A stretch of DNA of 64,000 nucleotides. Source: Rhodococcus rhodnii NBRC 100604 (GTDB lineage: Bacteria > Actinomycetota > Actinomycetes > Mycobacteriales > Mycobacteriaceae). Positions 17,811 through 26,010 of the stretch are shown in pieces. The translations under genes and the position numbers were made by a program. The notes below the pieces were generated by a model. That model saw only the letters and a program-made list of their open reading frames with translations. It had not been told where the DNA came from and did not search any database. The stretch is from the NCBI RefSeq assembly GCF_001894925.1, contig NZ_BCXD01000016.1, positions 1-64,000 of the forward strand. Reading direction: 5' to 3'. Within the stretch, counting starts at the first letter, position 1. Each line of letters starts with the position of its first letter.

Positions 17811-17842
17811 CGGTCGGATACCGGTCCGATCGGTCGATACCG
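17811..17842. promoter_or_regulatory. Direct repeats in the promoter region between the surface protein and sensor kinase
   Basis: CGGTCGGATACCG (17811-17823) and CGGTCGATACCG (17831-17842) are near-identical direct repeats starting 20 bp apart, i.e. on the same face of the helix. They lie in the divergent promoter region, where an autoregulatory NarL-type response regulator could bind. No experimental motif is available. Confidence 0.35.
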
Positions 17843-17873
17843 CACGTCGGTGCACGTGCGTAGCGTGCACATC

Positions 17874-19094
17874 GTGACCGCGACCGCAGCCCCGCCCTCG
17901 CGCCGCTCCCGCTGGGTTCGGCGCGCATGGACGACGGGCGCCGTGACGCTGAGCGCCTTCTGCTCGCTGGCGACGTTCGTCCTGTCGCAGGATTCGGGCA
18001 CCGCGCCCACCTGGAACTACGCACTCGGATTCGTGCTCAACCTCGTCGCGGCCGTCGCGCTGATCCGCCGCCACGAGCACCCGTGGGCCGTCCTCGCAGC
18101 CGCACTGGTGGGGCCGCTCTTCTTCTCCACCGACGCCACGGCGGCGCTCATTGCGCTCTTCGCGCTCCTCAAGGCGGAGCAGGGCCGGCGCGTCGTCGCC
18201 GCGGTGGCCGCGGTCTACGTGGCGTGTGTGGTGTCGCTCGTCTACGACGCACACCGCACCCGCGACAACTCCGTCCTCAGCATGGAACGCAAACCCGAAC
18301 CCGGTGCGCCCAAACCGGTCTGGGACATGGACTGGTGGATACCGTGGCTGGTCGCCGCCGTCCTGGTCGGGATCGTCGTGGCGCTTGCCGTCGTGAAACG
18401 CACCCGCACCCAGCTCGACGTCGCCGAACGCCGCCGCGACGAAGCCACCGAGCAGACCCGCGCGATGCACGACGAAGTGATCCGCACCGAGGAACGCACC
18501 CGCATCGCCCGCGACATGCACGACACCCTCGCCGCGGGTCTGAGCCGGATCTCGCTTCTGGCGGGGAGCATCCAGGTGAGCGGTGTCGACGAACCGGAGA
18601 AGATCGTCAACACCGCCTCGAAGATTCGCGCCACCGCCCACGAGTCGCTCGACGAACTGAAGAACATCGTCGGCGTGCTCCGCGGGACGGCCGACTCACC
18701 CGGTGGGCACCAGGGGATCGACGCCGTCGCCGACCTCGTGCAGTCGGCGCGCGCCGCCGGCCTGCACGTCACACTGTTCACCGATCTGCAGCCCGGCGAC
18801 GTCGGCACCGCGTCCGGCCACGTGGCCTACCGCGTGGTGCAGGAGGCCCTGACCAACGCGCAGAAGTACGCCGCGGATCAGACGGTGCAGGTCGGCGTCA
18901 CGGGCAGCGAGCACGATGGCATCCGCATCGACGTTCGCAACGCGCTGAGCAGTGCGCCGCCGATGGTCGCCTCTGGTTCGCAGACGGGCCTGACGGGGCT
19001 CGCCGAGCAGGCCGGTCAGCTCGGCGGGACGGTGCACGCGGGAGTCACCGCCGACGGCTTCGTCGTCTCGTGCTGGCTCCCGTGGTTCGCGTGA
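17874..19094 (+). CDS. NarL-family sensor histidine kinase, 406 aa
   Basis: About five N-terminal hydrophobic helices (residues ~15-125) and a further one at ~150-170 form the membrane sensor region; no large extracellular domain is visible. The HisKA_3 dimerisation helix contains RIARDMHDTLAAGLSRISLLAG with phospho-acceptor His216. The HATPase domain shows VVQEALTNAQKYA (N box) and GLTGLAEQAGQLGG (G box). GTG 17874 is used as start; a GTG 9 bp upstream is possible. The cognate regulator begins 51 bp downstream. The stimulus is unknown. The small sensor with several membrane helices is of the LiaS/DesK-like envelope-stress kind. Confidence 0.85.
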   Translation: MTATAAPPSRRSRWVRRAWTTGAVTLSAFCSLATFVLSQDSGTAPTWNYALGFVLNLVAAVALIRRHEHPWAVLAAALVGPLFFSTDATAALIALFALLKAEQGRRVVAAVAAVYVACVVSLVYDAHRTRDNSVLSMERKPEPGAPKPVWDMDWWIPWLVAAVLVGIVVALAVVKRTRTQLDVAERRRDEATEQTRAMHDEVIRTEERTRIARDMHDTLAAGLSRISLLAGSIQVSGVDEPEKIVNTASKIRATAHESLDELKNIVGVLRGTADSPGGHQGIDAVADLVQSARAAGLHVTLFTDLQPGDVGTASGHVAYRVVQEALTNAQKYAADQTVQVGVTGSEHDGIRIDVRNALSSAPPMVASGSQTGLTGLAEQAGQLGGTVHAGVTADGFVVSCWLPWFA

Positions 19095-19145
19095 ATCGTC
19101 TTCTCGCCGTGCGATGTCGGATGGCCTGCTTATGCTGTCGCCACC

Positions 19146-19802
19146 ATGACAGCCACGCCGCCCATCACCGTCCTCGTCGTCGACGACGATCCCTTCGTCC
19201 GGCGCGGCGTGACCGACATCTTCGCGGCCACCGACGACATCGCGGTGGTGGGGGAGGCCGACGACGGCGACCGCGTGCCGGACGCCGTGCGCCGCACGAC
19301 GCCGCAGGTCGTCCTCATGGACCTCAAGATGCGCCGCGTCGGCGGCCTCGAGGCCACGCGCCAGCTGCTCGCCCTGCCCGACGCGCCGAAGGTGATCGCG
19401 ATGACGGCGATGGACGTCGACGACCTCGTCGTCCAGGCGGTGGCCGCAGGCGCCCACAGCTTTCTGAGCAAGGGCGAAGCGCCGGAGACGTTCCACCAGT
19501 CGGTGCGCGTCGTCGCCGCCGGCAACACGCTCTTCAGTCAGGAATCGCTGCGCCGCATCGCCGCCCACCACCCCGACCCGGCACCCACCGTCGTGCCTTC
19601 TGCCTTCGCGAACCTGTCGGAGCGGGAACGGCAGGTGCTGCAGGAGCTGGCCACCGGCGCCTCGAACTCCGAGATCGCGACGCGGCTGTATCTCGGCCAG
19701 ACGACCGTCAAGACCCACCTTTCATCGGTGTTCACCAAGCTCGGCACCGACAACCGAGTCCGAGCCGCACTCGCCGCGATGCGCGCAGGCCTCGTCGACT
19801 GA
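19146..19802 (+). CDS. NarL/LuxR-family response regulator, 218 aa
   Basis: The receiver domain (about 7-125) has the acidic pocket VVDDDP (Asp13-15), phospho-acceptor Asp59 in VVLMDLKM, and Lys at SKGEAP. The C-terminal LuxR helix-turn-helix (about 150-212) shows NLSERERQVLQELATGASNSEIATRL and the recognition helix region TTVKTHLSSVFTKLG. It directly follows the sensor kinase and should be its partner. Likely targets are its own promoter and the divergent surface-protein gene. Confidence 0.92.
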   Translation: MTATPPITVLVVDDDPFVRRGVTDIFAATDDIAVVGEADDGDRVPDAVRRTTPQVVLMDLKMRRVGGLEATRQLLALPDAPKVIAMTAMDVDDLVVQAVAAGAHSFLSKGEAPETFHQSVRVVAAGNTLFSQESLRRIAAHHPDPAPTVVPSAFANLSERERQVLQELATGASNSEIATRLYLGQTTVKTHLSSVFTKLGTDNRVRAALAAMRAGLVD

Positions 19803-19825
19803 CGAGGTCTCGTGTAGCTGCGACG

Positions 19826-20473
19826 CTAGAGCGGACCGAGCGTCCGCGGCGGCGCCACGACGGTGATACCGGCATGCCGCTCCAGAGAATCCAACAGGTC
19901 TGCTCTATCCGTCAGTCTGTGGGTGCGAGAGACCCGGTAGTCGCTGGGCGTCTCGACGGACACGGTGTTGTCGCCCGAGGATTCGAACAGAGCAAGACAG
20001 GCATGTTCATGTGCCAACTCGTGGCGGGCCCAGTAGCGAATCCCGTCGAACCCAGCAGCCTGCAGCGCCTTGGCCCAGTGCTGCGTGAGTCGGTAGTCGA
20101 CGACGGTCGAAATCTCGGCAGTGAGCCCGTATCGAATCCCGTCGTTGGCGGTGGCGTCCGCGACGATCAGATCGTGGTCGACCGTCAACTCCGAGACCGT
20201 CCGGGATGCGATGTCGGGTTCCGCGACGAATCGAACACCGGCAAGCATCTCGTAGAGGCCGATCATCTCGGTCTCCGCGACGTAGCAGGTTCCCAACGGG
20301 GCGGGGAGATCGAATCTGCCGACCATGCTGCTCCCGAACCACCAGGGACTCAGTGCGGCACGGTGGGTGCGAAACAGGGCGGACCCCGCCGGAATCGTTC
20401 TCGTCGGAAAGTTGCGCAGGTTGTCGGGAGTGGGTGGTGTCGAGAGGTGTCGCGTTGCTCGCGGCGGCGTCAC
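19826..20473 (-). CDS. RES-domain toxin (MbcT/Res-like NAD+-degrading), 215 aa
   Basis: The start is GTG 20473, whose GTGA overlaps the TGA of the antitoxin gene. The RES signature appears as LFRTHR (Arg35), then GRFD with LGTCYVAETEMIGLYEML (about 52-78), and a later HELAHEHACLALFES. RES toxins such as M. tuberculosis MbcT consume NAD+ (phosphorolysis or hydrolysis) and are held inactive by an Xre/MbcA-type antitoxin. Order antitoxin-toxin and overlapping codons match that family. It is a possible abortive-infection element in this defence-rich region. Confidence 0.85.
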   Translation of the reverse strand: MTPPRATRHLSTPPTPDNLRNFPTRTIPAGSALFRTHRAALSPWWFGSSMVGRFDLPAPLGTCYVAETEMIGLYEMLAGVRFVAEPDIASRTVSELTVDHDLIVADATANDGIRYGLTAEISTVVDYRLTQHWAKALQAAGFDGIRYWARHELAHEHACLALFESSGDNTVSVETPSDYRVSRTHRLTDRADLLDSLERHAGITVVAPPRTLGPL

Positions 20474-20985
20474 GAGACCAGCCGCTGGGCGGCTCGATGA
20501 GCCAGCGCAACCACGTCGTTGTCGTCTCCATCGATCAGCGCCTGGCGGGGTGTCCGCCCATCCAGCTCCGGCTGTTCGGTCGTCAGCCAGGACGCGACGG
20601 TCCACCCCTCGACGTCGGCTGCAGCCCAGGCGGTCAACGTCTCCTTGAGGCCGGGAATCGGGCGGTGTGGAGGTGTGTCTGTGAGGCCGCCCGACCAGTA
20701 ACCGACGGTGCCGTCCTCGGCAACGAGCCGCAGCACGCGGTGTGCCTGCACCGCCTGACTCAACGCCTGCTTCGACCAACCAGTGACGTCGAGCATCTGT
20801 CGGTGCGTGAGGACCGGGCCGATGTGGTTCTCCCACACGCGTCGTGCCCTGAGATTCGACAGCACCTTGGCGACACCCGCTTGGAGGTAGCGAACGTCCT
20901 CGGCATCGAGGCGCTCTTCGGCCATGCCGCTCGCTTCGAGCTGATCGTCCACGACCTTCTTCAGCGGTGTGCCCATGAACCCCAT
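20470..20985 (-). CDS. MbcA/ParS/Xre-type antitoxin of the RES toxin, 171 aa
   Basis: The N-terminal half contains a helix-turn-helix region (THRQMLDVTGWSKQALSQAVQ). The C-terminal half has the toxin-binding block characteristic of MbcA/ParS: GWTVASWLTTEQPELDGRTPRQAL followed by VALAHRAAQRL. It precedes the toxin with a 4-bp overlap. ATG codons occur at 20985 and 20976; neither has a strong Shine-Dalgarno, and the longer form is given. Repeated GGTCAA elements upstream (20994-21020) are a plausible autoregulatory operator. Confidence 0.82.
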   Translation of the reverse strand: MGFMGTPLKKVVDDQLEASGMAEERLDAEDVRYLQAGVAKVLSNLRARRVWENHIGPVLTHRQMLDVTGWSKQALSQAVQAHRVLRLVAEDGTVGYWSGGLTDTPPHRPIPGLKETLTAWAAADVEGWTVASWLTTEQPELDGRTPRQALIDGDDNDVVALAHRAAQRLVS

Positions 20986-20993
20986 CGTCCGCT

Positions 20994-21020
20994 GGTCAAC
21001 CGGTCAAGTCAAGAGGTCAA
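20994..21020. promoter_or_regulatory. Triple GGTCAA repeat upstream of the RES antitoxin
   Basis: GGTCAA occurs at 20994-20999, 21002-21007 and 21015-21020. On the minus strand these read TTGACC and also supply a TTGACT -35-like hexamer. Repeated half-sites at this spot suggest an operator bound by the antitoxin, overlapping the -35 region. Confidence 0.45.
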
Positions 21021-21154
21021 CAGTGGCCCGATCGTCGGACGCCCGCGTATGTAACGGCGGACCGGCCGAGCGCTATAGCCGAGCACCGACATTTCGTCGG
21101 CCGGTGTCGACGTGCATGCAGGTGTGCTCGACCTTTCCCTCCAAAGGAGCGACA

Positions 21155-22927
21155 GTGTCCTTCCAAACCCCTCGCAGCATCGAGGACGTTCTCGGCGCGA
21201 TTCATCGGCGCGAGTACCTCATGCCGGCGATTCAGCGCGAATTCGTCTGGGGCACGGATCAGATCGTGCGATTGGTGGACAGCCTGATGCGCGGATACCC
21301 GGTCGGCTCCTTCCTGCTGTGGGAGGTGAAGCCGGAGACGGCGAGGTCGTACACGTTCTACGAGTTCCTCACCGATTACCACGAGCGGGACAACCCGTAC
21401 GCCGATCGAGCCACGGTCCCTGCTGGCACGGGAACGACGGCGGTTCTGGACGGTCAGCAGCGTCTCACCTCGCTCAACATCGCTCTGTACGGGAGTTTCG
21501 CGGAGAAGAAGAAGTACGCCTGGTGGAACAGCGCCGGCGCCTTCCCGGTGAAGCGGCTCTACCTCAACCTCGTCGACGACCCCGCCGACGAGGAACTCGG
21601 GCTGAAGTACGACCTGCGCTTCCTGCAGGACACGGAAGCCGCGCCGCGTGACGGCGAGCCCGACAAGTGGTTCCGGGTCGGTGCCGTGCTGGGCCTGGCC
21701 AACTCCGGACCCGCCATCATGAAGGAGCTGGCACGACGGCGCATCGCAGATGACGGCGAGGCGTTCCAGCGCTTGTACGACCTGTACGACGCGGTCCGTG
21801 TACTCAAGCCGATCAACTACTTCCTCGTCACGGATCAGGACGCGGACAAGGTCCTGGAGATTTTCGTCCGCGTCAACAGCGGCGGCACCCCGCTGTCGTA
21901 CTCCGACCTGCTGCTGTCGATGGCGACGAATCAGTGGAAGGAACTCGACGCCCGCGAGGAGGTTCGATCGCTGGTCGCCGATCTCAACAGCAATGCGGGC
22001 CGGCAGTTCTCGTTCTCGAAGGATGTCGTTCTCAAGACGGCACTCACTATCGCAGGCGTGGATGTCCGGTTCACCGTCTCCAACTTCACGCAGGCGAACA
22101 TGGAGAAGGTCGAGTCGGCGTGGCCGGACGTCAAGGGTGCATTGCTTCGGGCCGCCGCGCTGCTACAGCAGTTCGGCTACAACGAGCACAATCTGACGGC
22201 CAACAGCGTGATCGTTCCTCTCGCCCATTACCTCCACCTGCGAGGAGCACAGGATTCATATCTCGACTCCAGCTCGGACGCACGTGATCGACTGGCCGTA
22301 CAGGGATGGGTGACGCGATCACTGATCAAGCGCGGGATCTGGGGGTCCGGTCTGGACACGACCCTCACTCGTATTCGCGAGGCGCTGATCGCTCGTGCAG
22401 GTGACGGCTTCCCGGTCGCCGAGGTGGAGTCGGCGATGGCTGCGGTGGGCAAGCCGCTGTCGTTCGACGACGTCGAAGTCGATGAGCTCCTCAACCTGAA
22501 ATACGCAGGGCAGCGCACCTTCTCGGTGCTGTCGGTCCTCTACCCGGGCTTGGACCTGAGCAAGCAGTTCCACGAGGACCACATCTTCCCGAAGTCGCGG
22601 TTCACGAAGAAGCGTCTGCTGAACTCGGGGATTCCCGCCGAGGTCGTCGACGACTTCATCGGAAGCGTCAATCTGCTACCGAACCTCCAGCTGTTGGCCG
22701 GAAGCGCGAACATCGAGAAGCAGGACTCTCTTCCCGGCTCCTGGATCGAGTCGGCGTTTCCCACCGACGCGCACCGGAAGAACTACGTCCACGACAACGA
22801 TCTGGACGATCTTCCGCTGGAGCTGTCGGAGTTTCTGTCCTTCTTCGAGGCCCGGAAGGAACGTATGAGGAGCCGGCTCGTGAAGGCACTGGGAACTCCG
22901 CTGGCCACCGCCGCGGACGAGGCATGA
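21155..22927 (+). CDS. GmrSD-type DUF262/HNH nuclease (type IV-like restriction), 590 aa
   Basis: AAGGAG precedes GTG 21155. The N-terminal DUF262 (GmrS-like) domain has MPAIQREFVWGTDQIVRLVDSLMRGYPVGS and the catalytic DGQQRLTSL (Asp99-Arg103), followed by a helical FVRVNSGGTPLSYSDL segment. The C-terminal DUF1524 (GmrD-like) domain holds the His-Me nuclease core EDHIFPKS (His476) and a downstream IGSVNLLPNLQLL with Asn. Single-chain GmrSD proteins cut DNA with modified (glucosylated hydroxymethyl) cytosines using NTPs. It stands alone, next to the RES toxin-antitoxin pair, and would complement a methylation-dependent system by attacking modified phage DNA. Confidence 0.88.
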   Translation: MSFQTPRSIEDVLGAIHRREYLMPAIQREFVWGTDQIVRLVDSLMRGYPVGSFLLWEVKPETARSYTFYEFLTDYHERDNPYADRATVPAGTGTTAVLDGQQRLTSLNIALYGSFAEKKKYAWWNSAGAFPVKRLYLNLVDDPADEELGLKYDLRFLQDTEAAPRDGEPDKWFRVGAVLGLANSGPAIMKELARRRIADDGEAFQRLYDLYDAVRVLKPINYFLVTDQDADKVLEIFVRVNSGGTPLSYSDLLLSMATNQWKELDAREEVRSLVADLNSNAGRQFSFSKDVVLKTALTIAGVDVRFTVSNFTQANMEKVESAWPDVKGALLRAAALLQQFGYNEHNLTANSVIVPLAHYLHLRGAQDSYLDSSSDARDRLAVQGWVTRSLIKRGIWGSGLDTTLTRIREALIARAGDGFPVAEVESAMAAVGKPLSFDDVEVDELLNLKYAGQRTFSVLSVLYPGLDLSKQFHEDHIFPKSRFTKKRLLNSGIPAEVVDDFIGSVNLLPNLQLLAGSANIEKQDSLPGSWIESAFPTDAHRKNYVHDNDLDDLPLELSEFLSFFEARKERMRSRLVKALGTPLATAADEA

Positions 22928-23002
22928 CAGCCGTGCGTCGCATCAGTGGGCTCGGACGTGTCGAGCGTTCGACATCGCGCGGCACCGAACCATACTGAGC
23001 AC

Positions 23003-24643
23003 ATGATCCGCGACTTTCTACTGGGCCAACTGCGCCGGTTCCACCCCGTGGGCCTGGCGCTGGGCCTGATCTTCGCGGTGTGGTCGATGACGCCGTCGCT
23101 CCTCCCACGCACGTGGCTGCTGCAGTCCGTCGCGACGGGACTGAGCTTCGTCAGTGGCTACGTGATCGGCGTCGTCGCCGCCTGGCTGGTGCGGCGCTGC
23201 GGCATCTCCCCGTCCTGGTCGGAGCGGACGCGGCGCACCGGCTGGTGGGTGCTCGCGGCCGTCGCCGCGATCGCGATCCCCGCCTTCCTCGTCCTCGGCT
23301 CGTGGTGGCAGGAGGTCGTCCGCGACCTCGTCGGCGCGCCCCAGCCCGGACGCTCCCGCTACCTGCTCGTGCTGCTGGTCGCGGCACTCGTCGTCGCGAT
23401 CCTCGTCGGGTTCGCGCGGCTCGTCCGCGGCGCCAGCAACCGCCTCACCCGCTACGGCAGTCGCTACGTCCCGGGCCCCATCGCGCGCACGGCGAGCGTC
23501 GCGCTCCTGCTCGTCCTCGCCCTGTTCCTCATCGACGGCGCGCCCTACCGCGCCCTCGTCGGAAACATCGACGAGTCGTTCGCCCTCGCCGACAACGGCA
23601 CCGCCGACGACGTCGAGCCGCCGACGCAGCCCGAACGGTCCGGCTCACCGGAGTCGGCGGAGCCGTTCGACAGCCTCGGCAAGGAAGGCCGGACGTTCGT
23701 CGCCTCCGGTCCGGACGCCGCCGAGATCGAGGAGACCATCGGCCGCCCGGCGATCGAACCCATCCGCGCCTACGCGGGCCGCGAAGCCGCAGACTCCTTC
23801 GACGGGATCGCGGCGCGCGTCGTCGCCGAACTCGACCGCACCGACGCGTGGAGCCGCGACGTCCTCGCCGTCGCGACGACGACGGGCCGCGGCTGGATCA
23901 ACGAGAACCTCGCGCAGGCACTCGAATACACCACCGCCGGCGACAGCGCGATCGCGTCGATGCAGTACTCCTACCTGCCGAGCCCGCTCGCCTTCCTCGC
24001 CGACCGCGACAGCCCGCCCGAAGCCGGCCGCGCACTCTTCGAGGCCGTCTACTCGCGCTGGGACGCCATGCCCGAGGACGCCCGTCCACGTCTCTACGTC
24101 TTCGGCGAGAGCCTCGGCTCGTTCGGCGGACAGGCCGCGTTCTCCGGCGAGCAGGACATGCTCGCGCGCGTCGACGGCGGAATCTGGACGGGCACACCCC
24201 ACTTCACGCCGCAGTGGCAACGCATCACGGACGACCGTGACCCCGGCTCACCGCAGCGCCTGCCCGTCATCGACGACGGCGAGGCCGTCCGGTTCGCGGC
24301 ATCGCCGAGCGACCTCGACCTCGGCACGCCGTGGGGCGAGCAGCGCATCGTCTACTGGCAGCACGCGAGCGACCCCATCGTCTGGTGGTCACCCGACCTG
24401 ATCCTGCGTCGGCCGGACTGGCTGCGCGAACCCCTCGGCCCTGACGTCGATCCCGGCATACGCTGGCTGCCCGCCGTCACGTTCTGGCAGGTCACCCTGG
24501 ACATGGTGTTCTCCGCCGACGTCCCCGACGGGCACGGCCACGCATACGGATCGGACGCCGCCGACCTCTGGGCGGCGATCCTGCAGCAGCTCGACTGGAC
24601 CGCTGACGACGTCGCGACGGTGCGCAGCGCGCTGGAGGAGTGA
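23003..24643 (+). CDS. Polytopic membrane alpha/beta-hydrolase of mycolata type, 546 aa
   Basis: The N-terminal ~200 residues form four to five membrane helices (VGLALGLIFAVWSMTPSLLPR, TGWWVLAAVAAIAIPAFLVL and others). The C-terminal catalytic domain carries the nucleophile elbow GESLGS (Ser370), with candidate acid/His pairs in QHASDPIVWWS and DGHGHAYG. This two-part architecture is the alpha/beta-hydrolase family of mycobacteria and relatives (N-terminal membrane domain plus catalytic domain). Substrates are unknown; lipid or ester cleavage at the envelope is likely. The ATG 23003 start puts the first helix at residue ~14. Confidence 0.8.
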   Translation: MIRDFLLGQLRRFHPVGLALGLIFAVWSMTPSLLPRTWLLQSVATGLSFVSGYVIGVVAAWLVRRCGISPSWSERTRRTGWWVLAAVAAIAIPAFLVLGSWWQEVVRDLVGAPQPGRSRYLLVLLVAALVVAILVGFARLVRGASNRLTRYGSRYVPGPIARTASVALLLVLALFLIDGAPYRALVGNIDESFALADNGTADDVEPPTQPERSGSPESAEPFDSLGKEGRTFVASGPDAAEIEETIGRPAIEPIRAYAGREAADSFDGIAARVVAELDRTDAWSRDVLAVATTTGRGWINENLAQALEYTTAGDSAIASMQYSYLPSPLAFLADRDSPPEAGRALFEAVYSRWDAMPEDARPRLYVFGESLGSFGGQAAFSGEQDMLARVDGGIWTGTPHFTPQWQRITDDRDPGSPQRLPVIDDGEAVRFAASPSDLDLGTPWGEQRIVYWQHASDPIVWWSPDLILRRPDWLREPLGPDVDPGIRWLPAVTFWQVTLDMVFSADVPDGHGHAYGSDAADLWAAILQQLDWTADDVATVRSALEE

Positions 24644-24664
24644 GGCGCCCTCGAGGAGTGAGGC

Positions 24665-25372
24665 TCAGGCCTTGTCGTCGCTGCTCGACGACGTGCCGTT
24701 GCCCGCAGCGCCCGTGCCCGACGCCCCCGTACCCGACGCTCCCGAGGCGCCGCCGGTAGCTGCGCCGTTGGTCTTCGGGGCACCGGGAACCTCGTCGCTG
24801 GGCGCGATGTCGCTCGTCGTCTCGGCGACGGAATCGGCCTTGTCGTCGGCGGTGTCCTCGACGACCTTGCGGTCGGCGCGCGTCGGGTACTCGGCGAGCT
24901 TCGGCGGTGCGGCCGCGACGGGCGGCTCGGTGCGGCTGCGCGAGTACAGGTAGCCGCCGATCGCGACGGCGCCGAGCGTCAGCCCACCGAACACCAGGAC
25001 CCGGCGGCGGCGCGTGCTCTTGCGCGCAGCCTCCGCCTCGGCCTTCGCTTCGCTTCGTCCGGACGGCGTGATCTTCTTCGCGGCACCGGCCGCGGCGACC
25101 GCGGTGCCGCTGCGCCCGGCGAACCGGGCGAGATCGGTCAGCCCGCGTCCGACGGCGCTCGCGCCACGGCGGGCGAGCGAGCGCGCCGACTCGGCGGCCT
25201 CGGAGTTCTTCGCCGCCACCGCGGCTTCTTCGACGCGCTCGGCGATCTCGACGGCGCGCTCGCGGGCCTCGGCCGCGACGTCCTTCGCGGTCTCGGCGAC
25301 GACGGGTGCCTGCGCCAGCAGCGCACTCGGTACGGGAAGCGTGGTCTCGGCCTTCTTCGCAGTACGGCTCAT
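24665..25372 (-). CDS. Ala-rich single-span membrane protein of unknown function, 235 aa
   Basis: Residues 25-75 form an amphipathic Ala/Glu-rich helical region (AETAKDVAAEARERAVEIAERVEE). A basic patch and one membrane segment (VLVFGGLTLGAVAIGGYLY, about 128-146) follow, with a low-complexity tail ending in Gly/Ala/Ser repeats. It resembles the membrane-associated proteins commonly found near ppiA in this order, but no function is assigned. It lies convergent to the hydrolase gene and divergent from ppiA. Confidence 0.65.
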   Translation of the reverse strand: MSRTAKKAETTLPVPSALLAQAPVVAETAKDVAAEARERAVEIAERVEEAAVAAKNSEAAESARSLARRGASAVGRGLTDLARFAGRSGTAVAAAGAAKKITPSGRSEAKAEAEAARKSTRRRRVLVFGGLTLGAVAIGGYLYSRSRTEPPVAAAPPKLAEYPTRADRKVVEDTADDKADSVAETTSDIAPSDEVPGAPKTNGAATGGASGASGTGASGTGAAGNGTSSSSDDKA

Positions 25373-25448
25373 GTCCTCACTCTAGACGCGAAGGGCCCGT
25401 TACCGGGACGAGCAGAGACGGCAGCGTCGCAGGTGGCACGATGGGGGT

Positions 25449-25982
25449 GTGACTTCACCTTATCAGACAGCCAAGGCAACGTTGCACACCAACCGCGGCG
25501 ACATCGAGATCGCGCTGTTCGGCAACCACGCACCGAAGACCGTCGAGAACTTCGTCGGGCTCGCGGAGGGCACCAAGGACTACTCGACCGCCAATGCGTC
25601 GGGTGGCAACTCCGGCCCGTTCTACGACGGCGTCACCTTCCACCGCATCATCGACGGATTCATGATCCAGGGCGGCGACCCGACCGGCAGCGGCGCGGGC
25701 GGCCCCGGCTACGAATTCGAGGACGAGTTCCACCCCGAGCTGCAGTTCGACCGCCCGTACCTGCTCGCGATGGCCAACCGGGGCCCGGGCACCAACGGCT
25801 CGCAGTTCTTCGTCACGGTCGGCCCGACGCCGCACCTGAACCGTCGCCACACGATCTTCGGCGAGGTCGTCGACGAGAACTCGAAGAAGGTCGTCGACGC
25901 GATCGCCACGACGGCGACCGACCGCGGCGATCGCCCCGTCGAGCCTGTCGTCGTCAACTCGGTGACCATCGAGAAGGCCTGA
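25449..25982 (+). CDS. ppiA: Peptidyl-prolyl cis-trans isomerase A (cyclophilin), 177 aa
   Basis: Near-complete similarity to M. tuberculosis PpiA (Rv0009) is visible. TLHTNRGDIEIALFGNHAPKTVENF is the start of the fold, FHRIIDGFMIQGGDPTG contains the catalytic Arg, and LAMANRGPGTNGSQFFVTVG and LNRRHTIFGEV complete the active site. It catalyses prolyl bond isomerisation in the cytoplasm. The start is GTG 25449. It opens the block syntenic with the M. tuberculosis origin region. Confidence 0.97.
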   Translation: MTSPYQTAKATLHTNRGDIEIALFGNHAPKTVENFVGLAEGTKDYSTANASGGNSGPFYDGVTFHRIIDGFMIQGGDPTGSGAGGPGYEFEDEFHPELQFDRPYLLAMANRGPGTNGSQFFVTVGPTPHLNRRHTIFGEVVDENSKKVVDAIATTATDRGDRPVEPVVVNSVTIEKA

Positions 25983-26010
25983 CGGCCGAAGCGAGAAGCA
26001 AGGACAACTC

